Positions 22,481 through 32,940 are shown, counted from the first letter of the stretch. The stretch is 64,000 nucleotides of DNA from Ryuthela nishihirai (GCA_038380435.1 JAWZYU010000019.1:34249801-34313800), one strand, 5' to 3'. A program made the numbers and translations. Notes: generated by a model from the letters alone, not told the origin.

Positions 22481-22839
22481 TTCTTCAAGATCAGATTGAT
22501 CCAGATCTAATTGATAGAGATAAAGGGAGGTTTTTTATTCCGTTTTACTTTTAGTCATTTCATCTTCCGAAGTATCTCTTTCTTTCGTTTGTTTGTTTGT
22601 TTGCGAGCCTGTGTTGATATGTTCTTCTGAGAAGACAACAATAACATTATCAATAACATGGGCTAAGAAATGTTTTCCGATTCCCTTTATCTTTTGGAAT
22701 TCCGTCTGTCGGAAAGTTGCTTTTTTGTTTTTTCGTGAACCTCTGTTGAAATGTTCTAATGAAAATAAAAAGCGTTCCCAGTTGTCAAGACAAAAAAGGA
22801 AGAAGGTTTCTTGATTCTATTTTATATTCTAGCATTACA

Positions 22840-22994
22840 TATTTACGGTGAGTTTTATTTTTTTGTTTTTGCAGAAGTACCGTAATTTTTTTAAATATTC
22901 TCCGCAAACGAAAAATCAAAAATCGAAATTTGTTGCAAAAATATGAGAATTCTTTTTTAAGATAGAGAAGACAAGTTGAAAGACAACGCAAACA
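22840..22994. other. AT-rich spacer
   Basis: Nothing recognised. Confidence 0.35.
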
Positions 22995-23525
22995 CAGGTG
23001 GGGGGGACTCATTCGTTAGTGCGACAGGGTCGTAATCTGCATTTCCCATGTTCAAATCCCACCTGGTCCAGCGTTGAGATTTATCTCAGAAAATTCCCCG
23101 CCCTGCCCACGGACAGTAGGGGACACTGGGCTTGGAAAGACCGTAATCCATCGTATAGGACCTTAAGCCATGGCACCGTGCGCTTTACAGAACATACTGA
23201 ATGGCCTATACGGGAGGCTACCATCTGTCTCCTAACAGTTGCCTGATGGGTTCTCCCCCCCCCCCCCCCGAACCTTCTCTGAACACTTGGCTAGAGAAGT
23301 GCAGATTTTCCCCCACCTTCTCTGATGTGTGCACTAAATTGCTCATTAGAAGTAAAACACCGGCGGATGGCGCCTTTCCGAGGCCATCAGTGTCCCCTAC
23401 TGATCGAAGACATGATAGGGAATGAGAAGATATAGTTCTTAATGCTGGCAAAGTTTTGACTCAAACCTAGGAACTGCACGTTATGATTCTGGCGTTGTTA
23501 CCGGCATGTTACCGACTTAACCCAG
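22995..23525. mobile_element. Two SINE-1 copies, inverted pair (plus then minus)
   Basis: A plus-strand copy with a diverged head runs from about 22995 to 23340 and contains a run of about 13 C near 23258. About 23350-23525 is a minus-strand 5' portion, ending in an inverted head (GAACTGCACGTTATGATTCT). The copies face tail to tail and could form a hairpin in transcripts. Both are old and have lost good A/B boxes. Confidence 0.75.
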
Positions 23526-24120
23526 AAAGAACCTTCTGCGGAAGGAACGTTTCTTTTTCTATCATCTAAAATCTACACAAAGACAGTATTCATTCTCTTT
23601 ACACACTTCAATATTTCCTTTCTCAAATTTTAAGATATGGAAGAGTGATAAAATTATTATTTGAATCTCTCAGATATTTTGACCATTTATATAGAAAAAG
23701 AAGCAAAAACATTGAATGCATAAAAAACATTCGCTAATCCCCTACATTAAAATATAAAATTAAAGTATTAAGATTTTGGCGATTGTATTCCTTTAATCTT
23801 TTTAATGTCTTTTAAATTTGTTGTGGCCTAAATTGTTATATCATAGTTTATGATCGATTCACAGATAGCTTTATAGACTATTAAACATGTTTCGTTTTTC
23901 AAAATGTATCTTAATTTATGCAGTTTCAGAGCGCAGAATCTAAATTTCCGCAGATTTTTTTCGTGTCTTCCAGCGTAATATGCTATCGAAGTGTAGACAT
24001 CAGTATTTCATGGTTTCTATTCGTTCTATTTCAGTACAGTTACTATCTATAGCGCTAAAAATGCTTCTCTTATAGACGTAGTGCGCTTATAACACTTGCG
24101 CTAACGCGTCAATGTCCAAG
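23526..24120. other. AT-rich sequence
   Basis: No gene or repeat recognised. It lies immediately downstream of the PC4-like coding region on the minus strand and could hold its 3' untranslated part. Confidence 0.35.
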
Positions 24121-24815
24121 TCACTCGTTCACCCTACTAGGGTCGGGAGTTTTTCTTCGGGGTGCACATCGTCCATAGGTATTAGAAGTATTAGTTCTTG
24201 TTGGAAAATGTCCACTAAGAGTTTGGTAGACGTGATCGGGTCCTTCAAACACAAGACCTAGCAGGAAAGGCAGAACTGATTCAAAATGTTCCATAATAGC
24301 GGTGCGGAGTTGATGATCTTTGAGGGTGCCACACACGTTACGCACTACACTCATCACTTCATTTAGATGGATAGCAAACATAAACCACTGCGATGCGTTC
24401 AGAGTTATACTGCAGTTCACAATGCGAAACTGTAGAGTCCTTGTGGCAGCTGTCTCTTTGATGAAGTTGACACAATATTCAATAGCTTTGTTTGCGTGCT
24501 TGTACATACGTAAAACGTGCATCACGTGCCACGTCTGTTGATCAGGACCGATTTTCACTTGATCCTCGATGTGAGGCACATTTTCTCACAGGGCCTCTCA
24601 TTCAGATAGCGGGAGGTTGATCCCTGTAGGTGTGGGGTAGATGAATTCACCATTTTCATACTTCCTATAATGACGTATGTACACCGAAAACTTATTTTTG
24701 AACAGAGAAGGCACAACGTAAGCATCTTCACCGAGACACCACACAACTGGACTGCTAGCCTGCATCGTGGAGAATGACGTGCTCGCCGGGTGCATGCTAT
24801 TTAACGTTAAGGGAC
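24121..24815 (-). pseudogene. Decayed protein with a PC4/p15 (Sub1)-like domain
   Basis: One continuous minus-strand frame is interrupted by TGA codons at 24598-24600 and 24586-24588. Before them, about 24770-24600 matches the PC4 single-strand-DNA-binding domain in pattern: GEDAYVVPSLFKNKF, VYIRHY, a GEF turn, then GINLPLSE. The first TGA falls where PC4 proteins have a conserved Trp. The frame 24579-24121 continues with an Ile-Glu-Asp helix. Further on, SITLNASQWF followed by a helix resembles the second half of another PC4 domain, so the ancestor may have had two. No introns are evident. The source could be a retrocopy, a multi-PC4 gene family or an integrated large DNA virus; the sequence does not decide. 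Codons upstream of 24815 also contain a stop. Confidence 0.55.
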
Positions 24816-25070
24816 AGACATACGCACAACCATCAAGAGGAGTGACCTTGATGACTCATTGGATGTTTTTCTACTGCGATACACCTGTTTAGAGTAATAT
24901 GTCTGGACAAGGTTATCGGGTTGCGCCAAGGTTGTTTGCGTTTTTCTAGACCAGCTGTGCAGTTTCGGGTTGTAACACTTCCTACCAAATACTGATAACG
25001 TCGGAATTCAACATGGCGGACTTTCTTCACAAGGACTAACCAGGGGGATGATGCAACCATGGGGGGTGTC
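24816..25070 (-). other. Possible 5' continuation of the PC4-like region
   Basis: An open minus frame (25072-24833, ending KHPMSHQGHSS) lies in a different frame from the PC4-like region. It may be its shifted upstream part or may be chance; no motif was recognised. Confidence 0.25.
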
Positions 25071-25465
25071 AAAATATTGGAATCTGCGGAAAAGAGGGGG
25101 GATTAATAAAAGGGGACGACACTTTTGATAATGGGTTAATTAATGAGGGGCTGGCAGTTTTGATAGGGGGTTTTAATAAAGGGGAAGGAAATTTGGATAA
25201 GGGGGATTTTTAATGAGGGGGAGTCAAAAATCGGGACTTAGAATTTTTCGGTAGCTTACGGTGATGTCAGGATTAAAAAATGGCGGACTTGGGACTTTAA
25301 AAAATTTGGGAGTTTGTGATCGATAGGGGTTTTTGATAAGGGGTTAATTAAATATGAGTTTTTAATAAGCGGTGCAGTCGGTTATTAATTATGAACATTA
25401 ATTATTGAATACGGAAAATGAATATTAATAAGGGGCGTGGTCAAATAAGAATTATGAATATTAAT
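25070..25465 (+). repeat. G-run-rich degenerate repeat
   Basis: Short blocks of GGGG alternate with TTTTGATAA or ATTAATAA at irregular 20-40 bp spacing (for example near 25095, 25120, 25165, 25200, 25330, 25430). The strand asymmetry (G on plus) is striking against the AT-rich surroundings. No coding potential. Confidence 0.6.
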
Positions 25466-25532
25466 AAGGGGGAGTGGTCGATGACGTCGAAGGGAAAAGC
25501 ACTATGCGTGGCAGTAGCGTATAACGGGGCTA

Positions 25533-25620
25533 TACTACTGGTGGGGGTGAGAGCAACCACTTGACAGTTGTTAGGAGACAGATGGTAGCCTCCAGTCAAG
25601 GTAATACAAAGTGTTATGTA
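25533..25620 (-). mobile_element. SINE-1 fragment
   Basis: Contains TTAGGAGACAGATGGTAGCC and TCAAGGTAATACAAAGTG, matching part of the SINE-1 body, inverted. Both ends are lost. Confidence 0.7.
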
Positions 25621-27865
25621 ATATGTGCAGAAGTAGTTGCATAAATGAGAGTTCTGGCACAGTAAAAAGGTCCAGAGAATTCTATGGAAATCTATGGGAA
25701 AAGTTTCGGGAGATGAGATAAAGACAATGTTTCTTGTGGTTTCTGTGAAATAATGTGTGAAAATGAGAAAAAACAAGAGTGATTTTTAGCAGTTGAAAAA
25801 TTAATTTAACTTTGTTTTGGAATACGAGCATTTAAACTAATTTTTAGAAAATGAAGTTCATGTGAATGAGATAAAAAAATTATGTGTTTTGTTGAGTTTT
25901 CATACACTTCACTGGATTATTGGGCTGTTGGTTTCTAAAAGCCAGGTAAATCAGATAATTTGACAAAGCCAGACTTGTTTGCCAGTTTTGGGAAAATAGT
26001 TTGAAAAAAATGGCAAAATCGACAGATAAAATGACGTTTTCAGGGGTTGGGAGACAAAAATATGATAAATAGACTTTGAAATAATATCTGTGAATGTATG
26101 AATTTTCTTTGCTCTAGTAAGAATGAGAGAATTGTAAATAATGAAATCGTGAAACAAACAGGATAAAAATTGCAAATTTAAGCATAACAGGCCAAATGCC
26201 TTTGAGTATTGTCTAAGGTGCTAATTGAGTTTTTGTTGTATTGAACTTTTGAAGTGATGTGGGTTTGAAAAAATTGGGGGAATTTTCTGGATATGGGTAT
26301 GACTGATGGTATGTGTGGGAGATATAAAATTTTTTTAAAGATATTGAAGTGATGTAGGAAATATGAAGTTTGTATTTTATGTTATCGTGATATGAACTTT
26401 CATTGTTATGTTCATTTGACTCATCCAATATCAATGCGTGCCCCCATATCACCTTCTCACTCCACTCCCTCTCCATCCTCCCTTCTCCACCTCTCCGTGG
26501 AGCACAAAAAAATCCTGCATTTACAGCTGTATGTATACAAATGCAAAACACAACTGTAACCGGAGTCCCTGCTTGCGAGAAATCATTTCAGACCGCTAGC
26601 TAGACCTCCCCAAACGGGACGACCTGCAATCAACTGCAGGTACTAAGTGGCTAGTTGACCAGGGAACCAACTAACCCGCTAACCCCACCACCCCCAACGA
26701 GGTCTCATGTACTTAGCCTAAAAGACCTAGGCTGAGGAATGTAAGAGGCTTGCTGTATAGTTCTGTTAGTTTTCTGAGGCAAAATGACTATCATACTTTA
26801 TGAAATATGATAACTTTATTAAGCATTGTTTTTCGTCATTTCTGCTTGTATATAGTTATCTTTATTCATTATAAGTACTATTTATACATATTTTCTTGGG
26901 TTTCATCCAGTTGGCACTGTGCTTAGATATTTGAAGAGGGATTTATTTATATTATATTATAAATTTTTGATTTTTTTTTTCATGAAGTAGATAGAATTAC
27001 GAAAATAAAATACACTTGCTTTCACAAGGACGGAGATTTCTTGTTAATTCGGAATGGATCTATCAGAGGGTTTTATACATATGGATTTCTCTGAAAAATT
27101 TAAACAGTGGATCCAAAATAAGTTTTGTTTTTTTTTTTTCTTTTTATTGGAGTGACTGATTATATTGCAGATACTGAAATCTATATCGCAATTTTGGATT
27201 CCTTTTTTGAATTTATTTCTGTTAGAGTTATATTTTATACGTTATTGAAGATCAGAAGGTCAGAAGGCGGATCGACTGAGGAGGGAGGTTCATTTCCTGG
27301 CAACAGTTTACGCGATATCCATCCTAAACTTTCATAGCACTACAATTTGAAGTTGGAGGACGTTGAATGTTTTTCATCGAATTCCTACAAAATAGTTGTG
27401 AAATGAATCTACTCTTCTAAACAGTAAAAGGTGAGATTTAGCAATAGGTAATATATATATATATTTGTGCTCAGGAGCATCGCATGTTTCTTTTGTGATG
27501 TTGTTTTTCTTCTCAGAAATTCATCCTAGTTCTCTCTAACACGCAGCTGTTTGAGGATTTGATTTAAATCTTAAAATTATTTTCAGCACATTTTTTAATT
27601 AAAATATTATCGCTGAATTTAGTGAGTTCTGGCTCTGATTTCCTATTGACATAAAAATATGTTCAGGACCTAATAAAGTGATCAAGGAGCAGCGAGACTA
27701 AATTTGTTTATAGAACGTCCAATCAAACAATACGTCACTAATATTATTTGAGTATTTTTTTCGACAAAAGTCACGAAATTGTGTGAAATTTAAAGAACGT
27801 TATTTGCGATCATGATATCAATGCGTGCCAAACAATATGGCAAAAACTTTTATTGTTAGATAAAT
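25621..27865. other. Long AT-rich stretch with a GC-richer island at 26435-26700
   Basis: No gene recognised. The island has frames on both strands (26403-26603 plus, 26213-26551 minus) but no family motif or convincing splice context. Small palindromes occur near 26620-26640 (CCTGCAATCAACTGCAGG) and near 26720 (CCTAAAAGACCTAGG). A TA microsatellite lies near 27450. Confidence 0.35.
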
Positions 27866-28510
27866 ACTGATAGGCAGTGAATTATTTACAATAATTCACT
27901 GCCTGTGAATGAACATGAATTATGAAACATGAAACATGAATTATTTACAATAATTCATGTTTTTAGATAAGGCAATCATTTAGTTCTGGGGGCTTTTTAT
28001 ATGCTGTGTGATCGGTGGTGAAATGTTTATAGTAAGTACCGAAAGTTCTCCGAGTAATAACCTAATCAATCGTACTACTAGCAGTGAAGAGACCATATGA
28101 TGAGAATATGTCGAGTTAAAAATATAATGATGAACACTTATTCATACACATATATTTTGTTTCTGCAAATAAAAGAAAACTACCAGAAGTAATAGTATCT
28201 AAGGCAATTTTTCCTAATTGTTAATTCAGCACTGATGTGCAATGCAAAAAAAGCTCTCGGAACTAAATAATCCCATCTGTGATACCAAGCCTAAAAAACA
28301 CGAATTATCATAGACAATTCACTACTGATATACAGTAAAAAAAGTGCCTGGAACTAAATAATCCCATCAGAGCCAACAAGCCTAAAAAACACAAATTACT
28401 GAAAACATTTCACGCTGTAAAAAATGAAAATTTTATATGCTGTGTGATCACACAGCATATAAAAGCCCCCAGACGTAAATAATTGCCTTATCTAAAACCT
28501 ATCAGTAGTA
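27866..28510. mobile_element. Inverted-repeat (MITE-like) element with twin palindromes in the left arm
   Basis: AGATAAGGCAATCATTTAG through GGGGGCTTTTTATATGCTGT (27964-28012) is inverted at 28446-28493. Outer ATACTGATAGG (27867) is inverted as CCTATCAGTA near 28499. Between the outer end and the rest of the left arm sit two perfect palindromes, 27873-27903 and 27932-27962, which share the core GAATTATTTACAATAATTC and are absent from the right arm. The interior (28240-28400) has a 91-bp direct duplication around GGAACTAAATAATCCCATC. No transposase. Confidence 0.6.
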
Positions 28511-29400
28511 TAAAAAAAAAGCTACAACTTTCGACGGAACGCACCAATTCCCCTTTCTCGCCAAGGCCGCCATAAAAGGAAGTACCAAATTAACTGTTAT
28601 TGACGAGTAAAGTGTTACAATTTTAAAACACAAGCATACGCGATTATTAATATCCTCCAATAGAAAGAGAGATATTCACTTCTTTCTGTCTACAAAGCGT
28701 TTGTTGTGATGCAATAGGTAACAATTAAATATTTTCATTACTTAGTGATCTTAGAATCAGAACACTATAAAAGACGCTGCTGAATACGAAATACTTCTTA
28801 CCGCAAAAAACGAAATCGGTAATACGAGAACAGATATTACAGGTTTTTGCTTGAAGGAATCTTGTTTACTGTAAACAGCTTTATGTAACATTGAGAGGGG
28901 CTTATGATTTGGTTAATAGTGAAGTGTACTTTATACATCAGTTAGGAAAAACTGTACGATAATTTTGCACTCTGGTTTTGCCTGCGTTGATAACACACCC
29001 AATGCTAAGTGTTAAGTCTAAGGACTATCAACTGTTATTTATATGTTTTAATGCCACGTTGAATCATATAAGGTAAAATCAGCGAGAATCTATATGAGTT
29101 CTTTATCCACTTGATATTGCTTCATGTCAATATCCAGTTGGGCTGATTCTCAGCTCTTTAGCAGAAAAAAAATTGCGACTGGAGATTATACATGGATAAA
29201 ATGCTCTTTATATGTTACAAAGCCAAAACAGTGAACAATAAACAATTCAAACAAATTCTGTTTTTTATTAAGTTAACAGTTAAGGCATAAGATGGTTTTC
29301 GATGACAACGTTCCTGCAACATAAAGAGGCCATTTTTTTTTTTAAATATTTGAAATATATTCTTAATACGTCAAGCATTAGCGGAGAGTTTGGTTCCTTT
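28511..29400. other. AT-rich sequence
   Basis: No gene recognised. One internal inverted pair (TATGAGTTCTTTATCCACTT region) is weak. Confidence 0.35.
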
Positions 29401-30140
29401 TCCGAACACTAGGCCATGGCTGTCGATCCTATGATTGCTAATAGTACAGAAACAGAAGCTGTAACTCATGTATATATAGAATTGCCTTTATACTAATTAG
29501 GCACTATTAATTACCTTTATACTAATGTTATATGAATTATATGAATTACCTTTATACTAATGTTGCAAAATTTAACAAAATATAAAATTTCAGCCTTCAA
29601 CTAATAGTTTTAAATATATATATATGTAAGTAACTTTTCCCGTTTAACATTAAATGCATCCATGAACACGACAGTTATCAATCTGGTATAGTAATGATGA
29701 TGATGTAATTACAAAGTTGTTTAGAGAATCGTTAATATACTTATTTTCAGTTTCTCATACGAAGAATTAAATATAAATATATTTACATTTCAATAGATGG
29801 CCAAACGAAGATCCTAGGAATCCTAGAACTAAAGAAGAAGGAAAGGGTCCTAGGAACTACTCCTAGATCCCTCAGGACTTCCCTATGATTGCTAATAATA
29901 CAGAAATAGAAGCTGTAACTCAAGGATATATAGAATTATCTTTATATTAATTAGGAATTGTTGCGAAATTTAACAGAATTGAAAATTTGACTGTTCAAAC
30001 AATAGTGTCAAAAATATATATGTAATGAGCTTTTTCCGTTTAGTATTAAAATGTATCCATGAATGCGACAAAAACAAACTGGTATTGTGATGATGTAATG
30101 ACAAAGATGCTTAGAGAATCTTTGATACACTTGTGTTTGA
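29400..30140 (+). repeat. Direct duplication of about 0.3 kb, units about 455 bp apart
   Basis: CCTATGATTGCTAATAGTAC near 29429 recurs near 29883. Shared order follows: GAAGCTGTAACTCA, ATATATAGAATT, TTTAACA, CATCCATGAA, GATGATGTAAT, TTAGAGAATC. Units differ by indels, including a local TTACCTTTATACTAATGTT triplication in the first. Not coding. Confidence 0.7.
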
Positions 30141-30459
30141 CTGGTGGCTAAAACTACGGCACGAGTAATACACACAAACAGTAAAGTCACCACTCTTTTG
30201 GAAATTAATTGCTTCTCAAACGGCACAGTACTGATTTTACGTGTTGTGATACTTTTTCACCGACCTTTAATCTCTGCTGTTTATAGAAAATTATGAGACA
30301 AATAATTATTTAGTACGATTATACAAAAATATATAGTAATTTAAAGCTAATTACTAGCTTTTAAAAAACAAGTTAGAAGAACACATATCTCCTCTGATGC
30401 ATATGGGAATGTCGTTTTCTCTCACATTTTGCACGTTTGTTAGAATCGGAAAGAGTATG
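30141..30459. other. AT-rich spacer
   Basis: Nothing recognised. Confidence 0.35.
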
Positions 30460-30510
30460 TCCGTAGGATGGACCATCTGCACGTTTGTTGCAGATGGTCC
30501 ATCCTACGGA
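30460..30510. repeat. Perfect 22-bp hairpin with a 7-nt loop
   Basis: TCCGTAGGATGGACCATCTG followed by CA (30460-30481) is exactly inverted at 30489-30510 around the loop CGTTTGT. GCACGTTTGTT also occurs once upstream (near 30431), so the palindrome may have arisen by strand switching between the two copies. A 14-bp direct repeat, GGCTGTCGGTACAC, follows at about 30570 and 30624. Confidence 0.8.
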
Positions 30511-30759
30511 CGGGCTCATCAGTGTTTCCTTTTTTCTCCATGTGTAGGGTAGGGGCCAGCGGTATAAATCTCAAAGCAAGGGCTGTCGGTACACGAACTT
30601 TAGACAGAAATCTCTGCACAAGGGCTGTCGGTACACGAAGTTTAGATTAGCAGATGTTTTTTAGTTACCGGCACTCTGAGTACTATAGTATACTAGATGG
30701 GCCGTCTGGAGTGGCAGGGGCTGCACCAGTCGCTGAAATCTCCTCAGAAGAAACACTCT

Positions 30760-31461
30760 CTACAGTAGTCGGCGACAGAGAGAGGTACTGCCCACCTTCG
30801 ACGCAGTGCCAGCCGCATTCGCATAGAAACGCTTCTGACACTGCATACGAGGATGGGTTTCCACGCAGATGCCGCAGGGTGACAGGCACTTGCCGGCAGT
30901 GTGACCCTTCAACTGGCAATTGCCACACAGGACTTGCGTGCATTCCGCCACCAGATGGTCAGGTGACCCACACTCACGACAGACTCGAGCCATACCCGAG
31001 TAATTGACCATTATGTGAAAAGATCCAGCCGGAATAAAATTGAGAACAGGCTGGGTCATCTCCATCCTAATGCAGCGATTACCCGTCTCCAGCTCCGGAA
31101 ACTTCATCCAGCACTCTCTCGTGATCTTCAGCACCTTCCCATAGCGAGAGAGACACGCGCTGATATCGCTATTGTCTAACTCGTAAGGGACATTGTGCAT
31201 CAGCAAAACATGCTCCTTGGAGTCCAAAGGCTTGACTGGAATGGTCCTCTCCTTGTACTTGAAACCTCCAAGTAACAGCATCTTGTCTAAGATCTCAGCG
31301 TTTCGGAAGGTCAGAATGCACCGACCACTGCTGAAGCTGCTGAGACAAGAGCCGCACTTCTCCCCAAACTGGCTGTGGAGAGCCGTCACTAAATCCACAG
31401 CCGGATCCTGGTCTCCTATGACAAATGATACCGACAGATGGCGCCTCTGTACGCCCGTCAT
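30760..31461 (-). CDS. Tx1-like LINE ORF1: RRM-like and CCHC zinc-knuckle RNA-binding protein
   Basis: 234 codons from the ATG at 31461; the frame is open 17 codons further up, but those codons lie in an intron-like sequence. The middle (HVLLMHNVPYELDNSDISAC) resembles an RRM. Three zinc knuckles follow: CRECGSPDHLVAEC, CGNCQLKGHTAGKC (both CX2CX4HX4C) and CGICVETHPRMQC (CX2CX3HX4C). This order is that of ORF1 proteins of Tx1/L1-related LINEs, which coat the element RNA; similar CCHC proteins also occur as domesticated host genes. The frame ends at 30760, but a second frame (down to 30683) continues with an Ala/Pro/Ser-rich tail (ATGAAPATPDGPS), so a frameshift near 30800-30840 is likely. Copies in other LINE clades of the window have different knuckle spacing. 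Confidence 0.7.
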   Translation of the reverse strand: MTGVQRRHLSVSFVIGDQDPAVDLVTALHSQFGEKCGSCLSSFSSGRCILTFRNAEILDKMLLLGGFKYKERTIPVKPLDSKEHVLLMHNVPYELDNSDISACLSRYGKVLKITRECWMKFPELETGNRCIRMEMTQPVLNFIPAGSFHIMVNYSGMARVCRECGSPDHLVAECTQVLCGNCQLKGHTAGKCLSPCGICVETHPRMQCQKRFYANAAGTASKVGSTSLCRRLL

Positions 31462-31469
31462 CGTCCAAC

Positions 31470-31537
31470 CTGAAAAATTAAAAAGAAATTTAAACAAACC
31501 AACACAAAACAAAAAATACCACTACAGAAATAAATAC
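31470..31537 (-). other. Possible 68-nt intron in the leader of the Tx1-like copy A
   Basis: On the minus strand the sequence reads TTCAG/GTATTTATTT at 31538/31537 and CTTTTTAATTTTTCAG/GTTGG at 31470/31469, with a T-rich tract before the AG. The exon would resume 8 nt before the ORF1 ATG. In copy B the matching leader position ends in CCCCTG/GTGAGTATG (32851/32850), an even better donor. These are sequence matches to splice consensus only. Confidence 0.4.
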
Positions 31538-31726
31538 CTGAACTCGGCGACCTCTTCGTCCAAAACATATAAAAAGCATTTATTATAAGGAATGTTTAGA
31601 TCAGGCACAACAAAATTCTTCATGATCATGATCTTCAGCCTAATGAACAAATCTGCTTTACTCGCAAGAACCCGTCCTGCTAATAGAAAGAGGACAATAT
31701 AAAAGACATATCCAATCTTTACAAAA

Positions 31727-32405
31727 CAGTTGGGGCTCTTATCCGTAATGATGATAAATGCATATCAGAATCTCCAAGTAGCAGATCCACGAGACAATTA
31801 GGGCCTCTCACTGTAATGGCGACAGTGACATAGCAGGGATCCCAATAAACAGGTCTGCAATGCAATTAAGGCCTCTCGCAGTAATGGCGATGGAAGGTTA
31901 TCAGAGTCTCCAGGAAACAGGTCCACGATGCAATTAAGGCCTCTCACTGTAGCGGCGACAATGACTTCGCAGGGAATCCGAAATACATATTTACCAGGCA
32001 AATGAAGCCCCTCACAAAAGTGGTGACGAGGGAATATCATAGTCTCCATGAATCAGGTCCACGAGGCAATTAATGCCTCTCACTGTAGCGGCGACAATGA
32101 CTTCGCAGGGAATCCGAAATACAGATTTACCAGGCAAATGAAGTCCCTCACAAAAGTGGTGACGAGGGAATATCATAGTCTCCATGAATCAGGTCCACGA
32201 GGCAATTACGGCCTCTAACTGTGATGGCGACGATGATTCAGCTGGGATCCCAAGAGATAGGTCTACGAAGCAATTAAGGCCTCTCGCTGAAATGGCGATG
32301 AAAGAATATCAGACTCTGCAAGAATCAGGTCTACGAGGCAATTGGGACCTCTCACTGTATTGCCGACAATGACATAGCAGGGATCCAAGCAAACACACTG
32401 TAGTG
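31727..32405 (-). repeat. 68-bp tandem repeats in the leader of copy A
   Basis: The anchor GGCAATTAAGGCCTCTCACT and its variants occurs at about 31795, 31863, 31931, 31999, 32067, 32135, 32203, 32272 and 32339: a 68-bp period, nine or more units. The units from about 31931 to 32210 are nearly identical in pairs, giving a 136-bp higher-order period, so local amplification was recent. Leaders built of tandem monomers serve as promoters in mouse L1 and in several other LINEs; that role here is inference. Confidence 0.9.
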
Positions 32406-32786
32406 GGGACGAAAAAAGCGTCGAAACAGTGGTTCGAACGAAAGTTCGGCCTGGTATTGAGATAACTTCAGTACATGAAGTCTCAGTCCTGTGGAGAACA
32501 AAGCTACTGTTTCTGAGAGTTGACTTTATAATCATTGAAGGCAGCCAGGCAAAGGAAAACAGGTGAAAAGTCCCCTCGCACCATTGTTGACAAAGATGTT
32601 AAAGCAAATTGCCGCTATCGATTAATTTCCGGACTTGTGAAAGTTAGCTACCGCTGCTAAGATAAAATATGCTTCAAAATTCTGGATCGAAGCGGCAGCA
32701 TGACAAATAAGACGAAGGCAAATTCGCCTATTAAGTCCAAGGTCGTAGTTATCACAGCAACTTGGATGTCTGTAGCCTTTAGGAAG

Positions 32787-32803
32787 CCCCCCCCCCCCCC
32801 CCC
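32787..32803. repeat. 17-nt C tract at the junction of the two Tx1-like copies
   Basis: Uninterrupted C on plus (G on minus) between the leader start of copy A and the intron-like end of copy B. It could be non-templated addition at the 5' end of a cDNA, or slippage. Confidence 0.7.
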
Positions 32804-32940
32804 GGTGAGTTTAAACTTAAAAGTTAAAGAATAATTAAAAACATACTCACCAGGGGAAGTCTCCTCTTCATCGGCTCCTAATAAGCTGATAAGAACAACA
32901 GATTTAAAAAGCCTTTATTTCCAAGGAATGTTATGATACA

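Larger units (their letters stand above)
19850..22830. repeat. Degenerate tandem array of about 130 bp, interrupted
   Basis: The anchor GAGCCTGTGTTGAAATGTTC, with variants, recurs near 20425, 20772, 20899, 21043, 21165, 21297, 21440, 21524, 21661, 21785, 21972, 22605 and 22738, mostly about 120-145 bp apart. Units share an order of blocks: the anchor, an A-rich run, (T/C)CTAGTTGA(C/T)AGA, TTTTTTGATTCCATTTTAT, TTTCGGGGTGTTTTCTTTCTTT. The array is interrupted by a SINE-1 (19970-20365) and by the palindromic units at 22070-22480. Open frames on both strands here are repeat artefacts. Confidence 0.75.
30660..32780 (-). mobile_element. Tx1-like LINE, partial copy A (leader and ORF1 only)
   Basis: On the minus strand this runs from about 32780 (leader start, abutting a 17-G run) through a leader with 68-bp tandem repeats, a possible 68-nt intron, and ORF1 (31461 to 30760), stopping near 30660. 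No endonuclease or reverse transcriptase follows, so the 3' part is missing, the reverse of ordinary 5' truncation. The leader block containing GGTAGCT(A/G)ACT, CTTTTCACCT and CTCAATACCAGGCCGAACTT is shared with copy B (37552-36300). The two are related but distinct copies in head-to-tail order. Confidence 0.65.

Noticed and set aside
26213..26603. Overlapping frames on both strands in a GC-richer island
   Set aside because: No motif and no convincing splice sites; neither strand is favoured.
31727..32405. CRISPR-like array of 68-bp repeats
   Set aside because: Units are contiguous and homologous over their whole length, with no unique spacers, in a eukaryotic retroelement leader.
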